A stretch of DNA of 53,488 bases from Gnetum montanum (GCA_015680685.1 MNCI01003412.1:402824-456311), one strand, 5' to 3'; shown: positions 32,685 through 43,540, counted from the stretch's first letter. The notes: a model not told the origin generated them from the letters alone. A program made the numbers and translations.

Positions 32685-33080
32685 CAAGTTTAAGGCCATG
32701 GCGGAAGGGCCATTGCTAATTTAAGTCCATTTCAGGCCATGGAAATTACTAATTTAAGGTCATTTTGAGTCACGAATAAGAGGAAAATGCTACCATTTTT
32801 GGACCATGGAAAGCTGCGAAGTGTTAGTTTAAGGCCATAGTAGGCCAATTGCTAGTTTAAGGCCATTTCAAGCTACAAATAAGAGAAAAAGGTTGTTAGT
32901 TTTAGGTCATGGAAATCCCTCTACTAGTTTAAAGCCTTTTCGGGCCATTATGTTATGAAGGAGGTTGCCAATCATAGGCTGTGGTGGGCCATGCACTAGT
33001 TTAAGGCCTTTTCAAGCTGTGGGCTAGTTTAAGGCATTTTCAAGCCATAGGCTAGTTTAAGGCCTTTTTGGGCCATGTGT
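32685..33080. repeat. Minisatellite with CTAGTTTAAGGCC core
   Basis: About ten irregular units of roughly 25-50 bp, each with TAGTTTAAGGCC or AATTTAAGGTC, followed by TTTTCAAGCC or TTTTGGGCCATG. It is related to the array at 25,529-25,955, although the two are 7 kb apart. Confidence 0.8.
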
Positions 33081-33082
33081 TT

Positions 33083-33109
<27 letters not shown>
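33083..33109. repeat. (TC)n microsatellite
   Basis: About 13 uninterrupted TC dinucleotides followed by a short T/C-rich run. It sits at the edge of the adjacent minisatellite. Confidence 0.95.
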
Positions 33110-33115
<6 letters not shown>

Positions 33116-33590
33116 TTTGCAATTTTAGTCTTATAATTCTTTATGTGTTTTTGATGTTTTTCTAATGCGTAAAGAGACCAAATGAAAATGCATAAGCAAA
33201 ATAAGTGAACATGTAACAATGAAAATAATGTAAAGTGCAAGCAATCATGTATAATGTAGTTGTGCAAGCAAAGGCTAATGCAGCATGCAAAAAACTAAGG
33301 ACAAGTAGGTGCCTAGCACATGCTCCACTAAGGGAGTACCTTAGTCATGTAGATGCTTCCTAACCTAATGTGGATTAGGGGGTGCCTAGGGCCTACACAA
33401 CATGAGGCAGTATTCACCTATACCCTCATTATTGATGCTAAAGGGAAATTCTACCCATAGATCTTCCTCGTGGAGGGTATCAGCCTCTTTTGGCTCTTTG
33501 AACAGGTTTGCCAAACAAGGTTGACTCTTGCCCTCCATGGGCAGTGTGTCATCGTGTGACTCTACCTTTGACCCCTAGTCTGTGTCAACG
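33110..33590 (-). other. Element D post-protease region where RT would be expected
   Basis: Short minus-strand coding traces continue from the protease (KSQPCLANLFKEPKEAD) to about 33,300 and then fade into AT-rich sequence. No RT motif (no LDGYSGY, FMDD or IVLGH counterpart) can be found here, although all are easy to see in elements A and B. Confidence 0.6.
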
Positions 33591-33599
33591 TTGTTAATG

Positions 33600-34195
33600 G
33601 TTGGAGGAACCAAGTTATCACCATGTATGCTCACTTCTCCACCTTCATATAGAAGGTGGATCTCTTGATAAATGGGTGAGGAGATGGCCCATAATTGGGC
33701 TAGCCAAGGCCTTCCCAAAATCAAGTTGAACCTCGGCATCTACTCAATGACAATGAATTTGTCCATAGTGGGGAACCATTCCCTTGCCATGAAGGCTATT
33801 GTGACCATTCCCTTCATGATAACACATGACTTATTAAATGACTTGAGGCATTTCATCTTTTTAGCCTAGATTTGGTTGGGCAAACTAAGCTTGTCAACAA
33901 CTAGGAACTGGATGATGTTAGTCGTTGCCCTATCATCGACATGCACCCTACAAATCTTGCATTGCCCTTCATGGATGGTTATAAACATTGGTGCAGTGGT
34001 GACTTCACCCTTTTCAAGGTCAACCTTGATTACCTCATCACGAAATGCTAGAGGCATTGGACCTAATTCTTGAGGCAAAGGAGGAAGCATCACAGTGTGG
34101 ATGGCTTGTTCATCCACTAGGATTTCCTCTTTGAGAAGAATGGAAGCCAACATGCGAACTAGTGCATCACGATGAGCAGAGGAGTTTATCACCAA
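33600..34195 (-). pseudogene. Element D protease (PR) region
   Basis: A 109-codon open frame (33,866-34,195) starts MVINSSAHRDALVRMLASIL, a segment that precedes protease in Tat-like elements, and reaches CRVHVDDRATTNIIQFLVVD. The active-site triplet, normally Asp-Asn-Gly or Asp-Ser-Gly, reads Asp-Asp-Arg, so the Gly is lost. After a stop the frame continues with FNLILGRPWLAQLWAISS (near 33,720), the second protease motif, and EIHLLYEGGEVSIHGDN. Spacing between the two motifs and their order are normal. This start codon is arbitrary: the frame should be continuous with gag. Confidence 0.8.
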
Positions 34196-34645
34196 GTTGT
34201 ACAGCTCAAGGTTGTATTTTTTTGTTTAAGAGTCTACTTGACTTGTGCTAGTACATCTAGAAAGTCTTTACCACTATCAGTTGTCTTGTTAGCCTTCCTC
34301 TCCTCCATGCAGCCCAAGAGGTGAATCTCTTGGAGAGGAGATTTGGGCTTGTTTTGTTTTGCCCACCTNCAGTGTGGATGGCTTGTTCATCCACTAGGAT
34401 TTCCTCTTTGAGAAGAATGGAAGCCAACATGCGAACTAGTGCATCACGATGAGCAGAGGAGTTTATCACCAAGTTGTACAGCTCAAGGTTGTATTTTTTT
34501 GTTTAAGAGTCTACTTGACTTGTGCTAGTACATCTAGAAAGTCTTTACCACTATCAGTTGTCTTGTTAGCCTTCCTCTCCTCCATGCAGCCCAAGAGGTG
34601 AATCTCTTGGAGAGGAGATTTGGGCTTGTTTTGTTTTGCCCACCT
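34093..34645. repeat. 276-bp exact direct duplication flanking the single N (probable assembly artefact)
   Basis: Bases 34,093-34,368 recur at 34,370-34,645 with no difference that I can find, separated by one N at 34,369. Everything else duplicated in this window is diverged. The second copy breaks the gag-protease frame; removing one copy restores the expected order. This looks like two overlapping contigs joined without merging. Confidence 0.9.
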
Positions 34646-36330
34646 ATGAGCCTCAATGCTTAGTTGTTGATGGCTTGCAATAGCGGCTTTAGTTGTTGTG
34701 GCCATAGGAATAGCAAACAAGGATATGGGCTTAGGTGGACCTAATGCCATATGTTCCTTCACCATTCAGTCTATGAAGTGCTCATTAGGCCTCCTAGGCT
34801 ACCACCTCAACTACCTGGTGTTGTATGTAGGATGAGACCTTAGGCAAGTAGGACATGTTGCAGTCCCCACCATTGGACTTGATGAAGGGTCCACATGTTG
34901 TGGCATCCTAATGACCAAGGGTGTCTATGCTATAGTCACTGCAACATGCTATGGGGCCCTAACCACAAAGGGTGTCATGGGTGCCTGAGGTGATGCTCTA
35001 ATGACAAAAGGGATCCTTGGACCAGTTGATGCCAAAGAGGCCCCAATGCTATCAGAGGGCACATGAACCACAAATGGCTCTCATGCCAATCCTACCTTGT
35101 CATCAATGCTAATGACATTAATGACATGGCCTACGCCACTTGCATTGAGAGGGTCTTTGTAGACCTTCATTGATTGATTTTCTAGGTGAACTAGATTAGT
35201 TGAATCAAGAACCAATTGGCCTTGGTCAATCATGCATTGTATGTCATCCCATAAGACCATGTAGAATTTTGTGTCATGGCTAGGCAATTGATGATAATGG
35301 TAGAACCAGTCCAACCTAAAGTGCTTTGTGACTAGAGGCTTGTCAGGTGCGGATACTAATGGGTTTCTAAGAAGCTCACAGTAGAAATCATGATGTTTGT
35401 GAGCATCTTTAGACATTTTCTTATATTGGATGCACCCAACACTAAGCAACTGACCCCAAAAGTTCTAATGGTTTGATGGGCAATAATGTATACTTTGAAT
35501 GATCCTTGCACTCAAAATTTGACCTTAGGGTAGCTTGCCTCATGGCCATCGATGATGCAAGTTGGCTGGTCACCATAGTGCCAAAGCCAATTGCCTTGTT
35601 GTTGGCTAGGGCCTTTCCTTGGCCATTGATTTGGCATTATTTGGCTCAGCCTCATTGGCCACCGCTACAATGATTGTTGTTGCCTTGCCCTTCTTCTTGT
35701 CTTTCTTCATGTGAGCATTCTTGTAGGCCACATAGGTTGGATCCTTACTAGCTTTTGCCAGATCCTAAATGCTCTTCATTTGAGAAAATTTTTGGCTCAA
35801 GAAGTGTGAGGCAAGATAGTACAGCATCAACTTAATAAAGTCATTTATTGCACCTTTGAAAATGGCCAGTAGGTGAGTTTCAACGATAGGCTCATGGATT
35901 TCATTAAGTGTAGTGCTCCATCATAAGATGAACTTTTGAATAGTCTCTAAGTGGCCCTGCTTGATCTGCATGAGTTGATCCAAAGTTACCTCAGGCTTCA
36001 AGTTGTATTTTAAGTGAGTAAAAAATTGGCTAAACAAATCCTCCAACAAAGATATGGAGGCCCTAGGGAGTGCACGATACCAATTTAGCACCTTGCTGGT
36101 TAGGGACATGGCAAACATGTGAATGATCACATGTGGCCATGCCTACAACAAAAGAAACTCAAACAAGAAGGTCACTAGATGGTCATGGGGGTCTCCTTCA
36201 CCACTATATTTGGTGAACTAGGGAAGTTGGATGCTGGGAGGCAAGGTTAGTGATGGGACAATAGGACTAATAGGGTCATCCCAATAGAAGTCCATCACTT
36301 GGACCATATCAAAAGAGGTGGCCTTAAGTC
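34646..36330 (-). pseudogene. Element D gag remnant
   Basis: Gag forms the particle that packages element RNA. Going down from 36,330, the frame reads GEGDPHDHLVTFLFEF, then IHMFAMSLTSKVLNWYRALP and SISLLEDLFSQFFTHLKYN, the classical retrotransposon-gag domain, open for 69 codons at 35,921-36,130. A Lys-rich stretch follows. A 122-codon open frame at 35,081-35,449 then reads HFRLDWFYHYHQLPSHDTKF with IQCMIDQGQLVLDS, matching the zinc-knuckle-like YCxxHxxxGHDTxxC region of Tat/gypsy Gag, although the Cys residues are replaced. Later come KPISLFAIPMATTTK and LQEIHLLGCMEERKANK up to the protease. Confidence 0.8.
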
Positions 36331-37737
36331 ATTTGACCTCTTCAATGAGTGTCTAAATGAGCTAAAATGCTTGATCCAGGGTCGATGTGGGTGCAATGGG
36401 CTACATTGGTTGTGCAACTTGCTATGCTATTGGCATGGTCCACAGTCTTACTGTGGGCTGTGCGACCATATAGGATGCCTGTTGAGTGTATTGCTGTAAA
36501 AGTTGTCACACATGCTGCTGTTGTGTGTGTTGTTCCTAGGACACAGGGGCAGGGCCCAACCATCTGGTTGTGGCTTGGGCTATCATAGGGAGCACCACAA
36601 AGACAAGTGGGACATACGACACCTAACTCACATGTGGCTAGGGTGTCAACACCATATGCACGTAGGGCTGGGTTAGCATCATGGATGCTGGCACAGAGGA
36701 TTGCATAGACTGTGTCAAGACCATGAAGGGCAGGGTGACAGATGATCCTACATCCTAATGCATATGCACTTGATGGCTTACCGTAAAGGATGTTGGCCTA
36801 GGTGGTGACAGGGGAGATATTGCTACCTCAAAGCAGGCAGATGGCTAAGACTACAAAGGAGTGACATTAGAGATGGATGATAGGAAATAGATGTAGAAAG
36901 GATTTTTATTTTCTGAGTGAGCCTCAAATTCCTCTTGCCATCCTACAGGGGCTTCTCATAGTCAGTTGTTGTGTCATCCTCATTTGACCCACTCATTAAA
37001 ATTAGTGGGTTGAGCACCCATCGAAAGGTCTCAATAAGGGGGATGAGATCATTAGAGGCATCGAAGTACTCCCTTCCATTCCGATGCAAAGCTTAACCTG
37101 ACTTTGCATCTAACACTTGGCAGTATAAGGGGATGCCCACTTGAATTTTTGCATAAAGGAAGTTGTATTTGTCTTTGTCAAGCACGATGTGCTCAAGAGA
37201 TTAGTTACAGCACCTAAGGGATTACCTTCCCACAAAGATGGTGCCCCCAACTCTAAGAATGTCAATTGTGAATTCTCACTAAATAGTCCTAACAATGAGT
37301 GCACCTGAGGTAGAGGTTAAAGGTTCTTCAGGGCTCATGCCACTATGAATAAATGCAAAAAGGTGCAATGCTGGAAAAGAAACAGCCAAGTATAACAATT
37401 GCTAAAAATGGCTAAGTATAGAAATGCTGAAGCGATAGCTAAGTTTGAAAATGCTACTGGAAAAATGTCTAACTCTGGTGCTACACTATAGCTTGCTATG
37501 CTCTCATGCTAAGGGCAAGCTACACTCTTCCTAGCACATAGAGTTTAGGATCCAAGTGCAAGAAATACACTTTGCCTTTTGTCCTGCGAGGTTCCAGGGG
37601 AACCAACAACTAGGACCAATCTACACCAACCAAGTCGTAGACAACCATAGGGGTGTCATGTCTACACTAGTTCGAAGCTAGTAACGGAGGTGTAGAGAGC
37701 ACATGGGATTACCACTAAAGACAGAAGGAAATGGCGA
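36331..37737 (-). other. Element D leader and Gag N-terminal region
   Basis: The proximal part (36,340-36,600) encodes, on the minus strand, a Gln/Thr/Ala-rich low-complexity segment typical of Gag N-termini. From about 36,900 to the PBS I find no continuous frame; a 64-codon minus frame (37,110-37,304) is without recognisable features. Confidence 0.5.
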
Positions 37738-37756
37738 GGCCCTCCTTCTAATGCTA
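37738..37756 (-). other. Element D primer-binding site
   Basis: On the minus strand TAGCATTAGAAGGAGGGCC lies six bases after the 5' LTR. The leading TAG corresponds to TGG in element C, one G-to-A change, and the AAGGAGGG or AAGGAAGG core is shared. Its position between LTR and gag fixes the element's orientation. Confidence 0.65.
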
Positions 37757-37762
37757 GAAAAC

Positions 37763-39494
37763 TATAGCAACTGAAAACATCAACGGCTGGAACACCAAGG
37801 GGTTCATAGGCACACAGTCTTAACCCCACCTGCACACGAGGGCCTTTGCTAGGAGATAAAGGCAGAGTGCCCTATATAGTCTTGTTGATCAAACAGGGAC
37901 TTTGCCAGCTATGACCGGGGTATCGAGTGCAACCAAGGGGTGGCGTGGTTAGCCAAAATGCAAGTGTTAACAGTGTGAGGTAATGCTAAGCATTCTAATG
38001 ACGTTCTCGGCAATACCAAGGTTGGCTAAGCCTGAGCATAGTAAGGTTTCCTGACACAAGAACAATGATGCAAGCGTACAAAAAATATGTAAAGTAGCGA
38101 AAAGTGCGAATGTGGTACTAAATATCAAAGAAAATGATTAAAATGCAACAAAGTTTGAAAGAAAGAAAGAATGGTACCACCCTAGATGGGAAGTGTAGAA
38201 ATTACAAATGAGCTCTATGGAGGTATGCAGTGTACAAACAGGCATAGTAGCAACATAGCCATAGTCTCTGGGGTGTCCCAAGATGAAGACTAATGTTTGC
38301 TATGAGGTTTGTGCCTGTTGGGTTGGCTGTCGCAATGTCTTGTAGGTTTGCAATGTGCTACAATGCTAAATGTGATGCAAAGGTGTTACTAAGATGTTGA
38401 TACACCCTAATGTGCAAGGTGCTTAAGGTGCCTCAAGTGCTAAGTGGTACTCTAAAATGCCAACTGCTACTTGGGTTCACTAGCCAAATGCTTCAAATGT
38501 CCACTGCTAGAATGAATTACCAATCCCTAGAGTATGGAATGCGAGGGTAGTTATAGGCTTACGGTTAGCATGAAGTGTGGATTGAGTGCCATGTGGCAAA
38601 GGGATAGGTGAGGCTGCACTGACCTTTGCTATGCTCCTACTGGAGCAACTAGTGCTACACTCTGGTATGCTCCACTAGACCCAAAGAGATTGCCAAACTA
38701 TGACTATGCTACCAAGATTGCATGTACCAAGACAACAATGTACTTGCAAATAGTGAAAAATAGTAGAATTTAGAGGCTACACTCCAGGACTATGTCTTCC
38801 ACTCTCTCGAGTGGGATCGAGTGTAGGTATAATTTTGGGACATAGGGGGTACAAAAAAGAGTGCAAGTTGTTGATCCTACTTGCCGAAGAAGCACTAGAG
38901 CTAGAATGAAGGCCTATGCTTAGCTCTGGAAGCCTTTGGAGGTAGTTTCGTGTTGCTACGCTAGCTACGCTCTAGAGAATAGCCCAACAATTGGGCAATT
39001 CTTGTAAAAAATTGAAGTTCATTGCTGCTACAATTGCTATGCTCGTAGGTGTAGTAGGATGGGACAAGACGTAGCATGAACACTTAGAAAATATGGCAAA
39101 AATTGTAGTCCTTACTCCTACTACACAAGCTATGCTTGAGAGCATAGTAGGAGGGGTAGCTTCAGGAGTTAGAAAATCTACCAAATGCCTCTTCCATGCT
39201 GAGCTAGCTTAACAACTTCTATCTCGGTGCTAGTGCAAACTGGTCACTGAAGTACTGCTACATTGGAGAGCATAGTAAGAGGAATGTGAGCATAGCAAGA
39301 CACTTAGAAATATTTTTGCAATTACTATTTGACACTTAGGAAATTTTCAAATCTGGTTGTGTTGCATGCTACACTCTAGAGCATAGCCCTAGCAATGGGA
39401 TTATGGGCCAAACACTTAGAAAAAATTTTCCTTGTGTTGACACTTAGACAAATTTGCTATTGGAGTGCTGTTGCTTGAATTTGGTGGTGTTTCA
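37763..39494 (-). repeat. Element D 5' LTR
   Basis: Same length and order as the left LTR. On the plus strand it starts TATAGCAACTG (the partner has TGTAGCAACTA) and ends GGTGGTGTTTCA. The TATA box equivalent to 22,932-22,939 has decayed to TATAACTA. The adjoining host sequence continues ORF3. Confidence 0.9.
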
Positions 39495-39499
39495 AGGGA

Positions 39500-40319
39500 A
39501 TGCCTTCCTTCCATGTTCATTTTCTTTAAATTGCTTCTCTATCCCCATATAAATTAGTAGTGGAAGGTTAACGGGGAATCTCCCACTCAGAGCAATACAT
39601 GCTTGGGTAGAGAAGGCAGTGATTTTGCTTAGCCTCACCATGGAACTGAGGTGGAAGGTTGCAATCTTATAGTGAATCCTCTATGCTAGTGTAAGCGCAC
39701 CACACTCCTTGTAGTTAATGCCATAGCATCGTTGCATTCATTCTTTCTTGATGTTGGGATCCACATGCATTGGGATCTCAATAAGACGTGCCCCTATTTC
39801 TAGCAACCCCAACACTTACACAATGGCCTACACCAAGTAGGACACTGAGATGTCCTTGATTTTTACCATTGATCTAGCTTGCCTATTATTTTAGAATAGG
39901 AATGTCTCTTCCATGTATCACTCCCCACTAGAAGTGATGATTGGCCACATGGGAGAGGCCTTTAGCTAATCCTGCACTTCCTTTGGTGCTTTCTCTAGGA
40001 AAGGGCCAAAGTTTAACTCCTATAGCACTATTTTCTAGATCTCCTATGATCTAATCTGATTTAGGTAAGCTTCTGTCAAGGTTACCTCGAGATTGGCTTT
40101 TTGTACTAGTGCATCGTCCCAATGGAAGTGTTTTGTTCTTGCTACTGGTTCTAAAATCTATTTGATAGATTCCAACTTGGCCTTTTCCCTAAGAGGACTT
40201 ATGGCATGGGTTGTGAGTGGTTCTTCTTGGGGCTGTTCTTGGTCCCTTCCAGTTCTAGGTTGTTTCTCCCTTGGTTAGGATGGTCCTGCTTCCTACATGT
40301 GTTTCCCTTTTGGTGCCAC
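39500..40319 (-). pseudogene. ORF3-like gene, N-terminal half (upstream of element D)
   Basis: A single minus-strand frame of about 273 codons, interrupted only by stops, starting after an acceptor (TGATTGCAG, exon from 40,319). Segments read LEVTLTEAYLNQIRS, LKASPMWPIITSSGE, KIKDISVSYLV, GARLIEIPMHVDPNIKKE, GINYKECGALTLA and FPVNLPLLIYMGIEKQF, then cross D into FPCLIRKLC. This arrangement (a strand- and helix-rich domain ending in a PSLI-x-x-LC-like motif) resembles the ORF3 or putative plant transposon protein of Athila-type elements; that is recollection and needs an HMM search. Position downstream of element B's integrase, in the same strand, supports assignment to B. There are about 12 stops. 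Confidence 0.6.
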
Positions 40320-40470
40320 CTGCAATCACAACATATCCATGGATTAGTAGATATGATGTATAACTTTAACTTTTTGAATACCTTCTCTTGTTAGTTAGTT
40401 ACACTTTGGCTAAGGTTGGACCATGGTAAATTGATTATTTTATTTTTATTTTATTAATTATAATTATTAC
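40320..40470 (-). other. Candidate 151-bp intron upstream of ORF3
   Basis: On the minus strand GCTCTG|GTAATAATTA starts at 40,470 and ATGTTGTGATTGCAG|GTGGC ends at 40,320. The interval is strongly AT-rich, as plant introns are. Splicing would join an upstream open stretch (encoding VKPFQQAL) in frame to the ORF3 exon. Not verified by RNA. Confidence 0.45.
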
Positions 40471-40761
40471 CAGAGCTTGTTGGAAAGGTTTAACTCTTAT
40501 AATTTAGTCTTTAATAGTTGATTTTTCAATTAAACCTTCCTAGGAGTTAGAAAAAATGGCAACAAATTTTCTATCAGAAATGGTACATTTGTTGCCCCCA
40601 TGACAAAGAGCTTATCTTCGATAGCTACAGGGTCAAAGAATGGAGTGATTTAGATAAACGGTGTGGAAGTGTTGGGCTTTTGAAGGTTCTAGGCTCTAAA
40701 AATTTGAAAAAATCCCTTAGTGTTTGTGAGAAGTGGTAAAACTTTTTAAGTTGGATTGCAC

Positions 40762-40820
40762 CTATATATAGTATTTTTCCCTTACATCAACAAGGTCCCA
40801 TATATGGGGCCCATCAACAA
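40762..40820 (-). promoter_or_regulatory. Internal promoter of ORF3: TATA box with LTR-like palindromic words
   Basis: On the minus strand TATATATAGG (40,770-40,761) is preceded 15 bp upstream by TTGTTGATGGGCCCC, then ATATAT, then GGGACCTTGTTGATG (40,820-40,785), a near palindrome flanked by direct repeats of TTGTTGATG. The same words are found upstream of TATA in the LTRs of elements A and E. No AATAAA follows at the LTR-typical distance, so this is probably an internal promoter, although a degenerate LTR cannot be excluded. Confidence 0.5.
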
Positions 40821-41669
40821 AAATTTTCAAATGTCAATATCTCAAAAAATATATAAAATTTTCCAATGAATTTGGGGTCCATGGAATCCTAGAAAAGCCA
40901 AAAATATGATGAAATCATTGAAGGGGACCTTTGAAAGCTCAAAAATTAAAAAATTTGATGGAGAACGTATTTAATAAACAAAATATGTAAAGGAGCATAT
41001 GGTGTGATCTAGAAGATAGGTGTATGAAACATTCTATTTGCAAGAATTCCTAAGCATAAGGTGCTTAACGAACTCAACCAAGAGATACGCAAGTAGGTCC
41101 TTCCCATAGCAAGCACATTCCTTGTTTGCCCTCAACCTAAGGAGTCTATGGGTCCCATAGGTGATTAATGATCGATAGAAGTTAAGGACCAAAACCTTGA
41201 AGATTCTACCTAAGAATTCAAATATGTTAGACCAAGACATAGAATCAAGAACATGGACTTTGACAGTGAGGTGAATTATAGTTAGAATAGATGGATGATG
41301 AAGAAGGTGGAATGGAATTCCAAATTGAGGTCATAAAAAGTCTCTTTTGGATTTTGTGTTTAAAATGACCTTAGAAGATCCAACCTTAGGCTAGACCAAA
41401 ACCAAGCACTTTCAGTGACTTTGCATCATCACTCTAAGCCTGATCCAACCCCTCGAGACACAACAATGCACCCACAAAACAACCACCATTCTATAAAGGG
41501 AAAAAAAGAGAAGTAGGAAGTGAGAGAGGGCCTTAGTTAGAGAGGACCTTCAAGCATGGGTAACATGTCTTTATACTTCCATAACTAGTTCTTGTAGCCC
41601 ATTTATTTGTCTAAGGGATGTGCTTTGAATTCCCATCATGTTTTTTATTTTTCTTTTTCTTTTTTTTCC
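40821..41669 (-). other. Element B region between 3' UTR and internal promoter
   Basis: Minus-strand transcribed-looking sequence with one 68-codon frame (41,034-41,240; SNIFEFLGRIFKVLVLNFY) that I do not recognise. It lies where element F has its 52,300-52,890 segment, but the two are not clearly alike. Confidence 0.4.
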
Positions 41670-42559
41670 TTTTGGATGGGAACCACACCATGCAAAGACT
41701 TTATTTAACTCCCTGTTATTGAATGACATGGAATAGTAAGTCTATGAAAAACACTCAAGCACCTAAGTAGGTAGACGAGTACAAAGAGTATTGAGTCCCC
41801 TTGAAGTCACACCCTATTCAACCCTTTGAATCCTTCTCAATTCTAGAAACTACCAAGGTCACCAATTTATTAAAAGTTGATTTAATAAAAGGGTCCTCAA
41901 ACTTCCAAAACAAGAAAAACCATAGAGTTTGTGAATGATGTCATGGACTCGCTACCTATTTCATGAAAAAGAAACCATGACTGAGTCATCAATACAAAAA
42001 TTTAAAAATAGAAACTAGACATTAACAAACAAAATATAAAGCACAAACCACCATTAGTAACAACTACAGCACCACTATGTCCTATTGGAACAAAGCACAT
42101 TTATTAGCAAAAATTTGAAAATCACACTTAAACAAAACAAAGTCAAATATATAAGAAAATATAAAAATATTCAAGAAAGATTCAAATGTACTAACGATGA
42201 TGTAAAACAACAAATGGTATAAAATAGAAAGAAGTTTTAAAATCAAAAAGATGTAAAATAAATAGCTATAAAGACAAAAATGTGTAAAACAAAAAACAAA
42301 AAATAGAAAAACTAAGGAGCCATATGGATGATTAGCATGGATCGCCATCTCCCCTATAAATGAGTTGGAAGGAGGAGATCCAAAAAATTGAGTGTGGTTG
42401 TCCATCCATTAAGGTATTTGTTGTACTGGCTTGCTTTCGCTCATGGAAAAGTTTCACTTGTTGGATGTTGATCAACGACTTTTTATTTGGGCTCTCAAGT
42501 TTGTATATGGTCATGGCCCTAGAAGAAAAGGTTATCTCAATTATATAAGGTCCCTTCCA

Positions 42560-43540
42560 CAACATTTCAAATTTTATTTTGTAAGGTACATGTATGGGAT
42601 TCCAATAGAGAACCTTATCTCTTAGTTGAAATTTTACTTTTCATATTCTCAGGTCATGTCGTTGCTTGTTGAATGCCTTGTACACTTCATTCAAAGATAA
42701 GACCTCTAATCAATTCTTTTTCTAGCACATTGAGGTTGATTAGTCATTCTTTTTATGCTAGACTTAGGTTAAGGTTCAGTTCATAGGCTATTGAGAGTGT
42801 ACGAAGCTTAGATAGAATTAAGAGTGTTGGAAGTTTTTCGTACACTAGCTTGTAGGAAGAGTAGCCAATAGGGAGTTTCCATGTTGATTAGTAGGCCTAG
42901 AAGGCATCATTGAGTTTTGTACCCCAATCTCTCCTATATTTTCTTATGGTCCTTTTTAGGATCTTTGTGATCTCCCTATTAGTTACCTCTACTTGAGTGT
43001 TGGCTTGGGGGTGATAGCGTGTTGTTAATTTATGTTTGACCCCTAAGCGTTGCATGAGTTTTCAAAAAGTGGCACATGTAAAATGAGTTTGATTGTCAAA
43101 AATTAGTGCACGTGGCACCCTCAACTTATTTACAACATTTTTTTATACAAATTTAGTAACAATTGATGATGTACAGTTAACAGTTGCTGCTTCTACCCAT
43201 TTGGTGTAGTAGTCGACTACTACGATGTGATGGATGTGATGGAACCCATGAAGTCTATGCCCCATATGTCAAAGGGCTTCAATGGTCAAATCCACTATTG
43301 AGGACCCTCCATTCGTACAATCATCCCACCATCTCTTTGACAACATTCACAAGATCAGACAAACTAGTGGACATTTTTGAATATTGTAGGCCAATAGTAT
43401 CTTGCCATTAGGATTTTTATGATCGTGCATCACCTAGCATAATGGCCTCTGCAAGGGCCTTCGTGATCATCTCAGAGAATGCATAATCATTCCATATCAG
43501 GGACACACCAACAAACTAGGTCATCAGCTCACACCTTGTA
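42560..43540 (-). pseudogene. Element B integrase remnant
   Basis: The zinc-binding part reads EGPCRGHYAR, ARYYWPTIFKNVH and SCECCQRDGG, with CX2C intact. The core includes DFMGSI- and PYVKG-like decayed segments. RYHPQANTQVEVTNRE retains the catalytic Glu (codon 42,987-42,989), unlike element A. Towards the C-terminus LNLNLSLA and LINLNVLEKELI correspond to the segment open in A. A further C-terminal frame (42,332-42,565) reads MLWKGPYIIEITF, the GPY-like motif of the integrase tail. Frameshifts are present throughout the first half. Confidence 0.8.

Larger units (their letters stand above)
22155..39494 (-). mobile_element. Element D: 17.3-kb Tat-like LTR retrotransposon lacking RT and RNase H, with antisense ORF
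   Basis: LTRs lie at 22,155-23,891 and 37,763-39,494 (about 1.73 kb each, roughly four-fifths identical by eye, with mostly transitions). The target duplication is GGGGA and AGGGA, one mismatch. Orientation is minus: a PBS lies at 37,738-37,756 and a purine tract (AAAGAGGGGC) next to the left LTR. Contents from 5' to 3': leader, gag, protease, a minisatellite, a plus-strand multi-exon ORF, spacer, integrase C-terminus, a second minisatellite, 3' UTR. RT, RNase H and the integrase core are not found. Gag and protease wording, large size and an antisense ORF fit the Tat lineage (Grande and Retand type), an inference from family knowledge. Confidence 0.85.

Noticed and set aside
33052-33267. Arg/Glu-repeat protein
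   Set aside because: Produced by the (TC)n microsatellite read on the minus strand.
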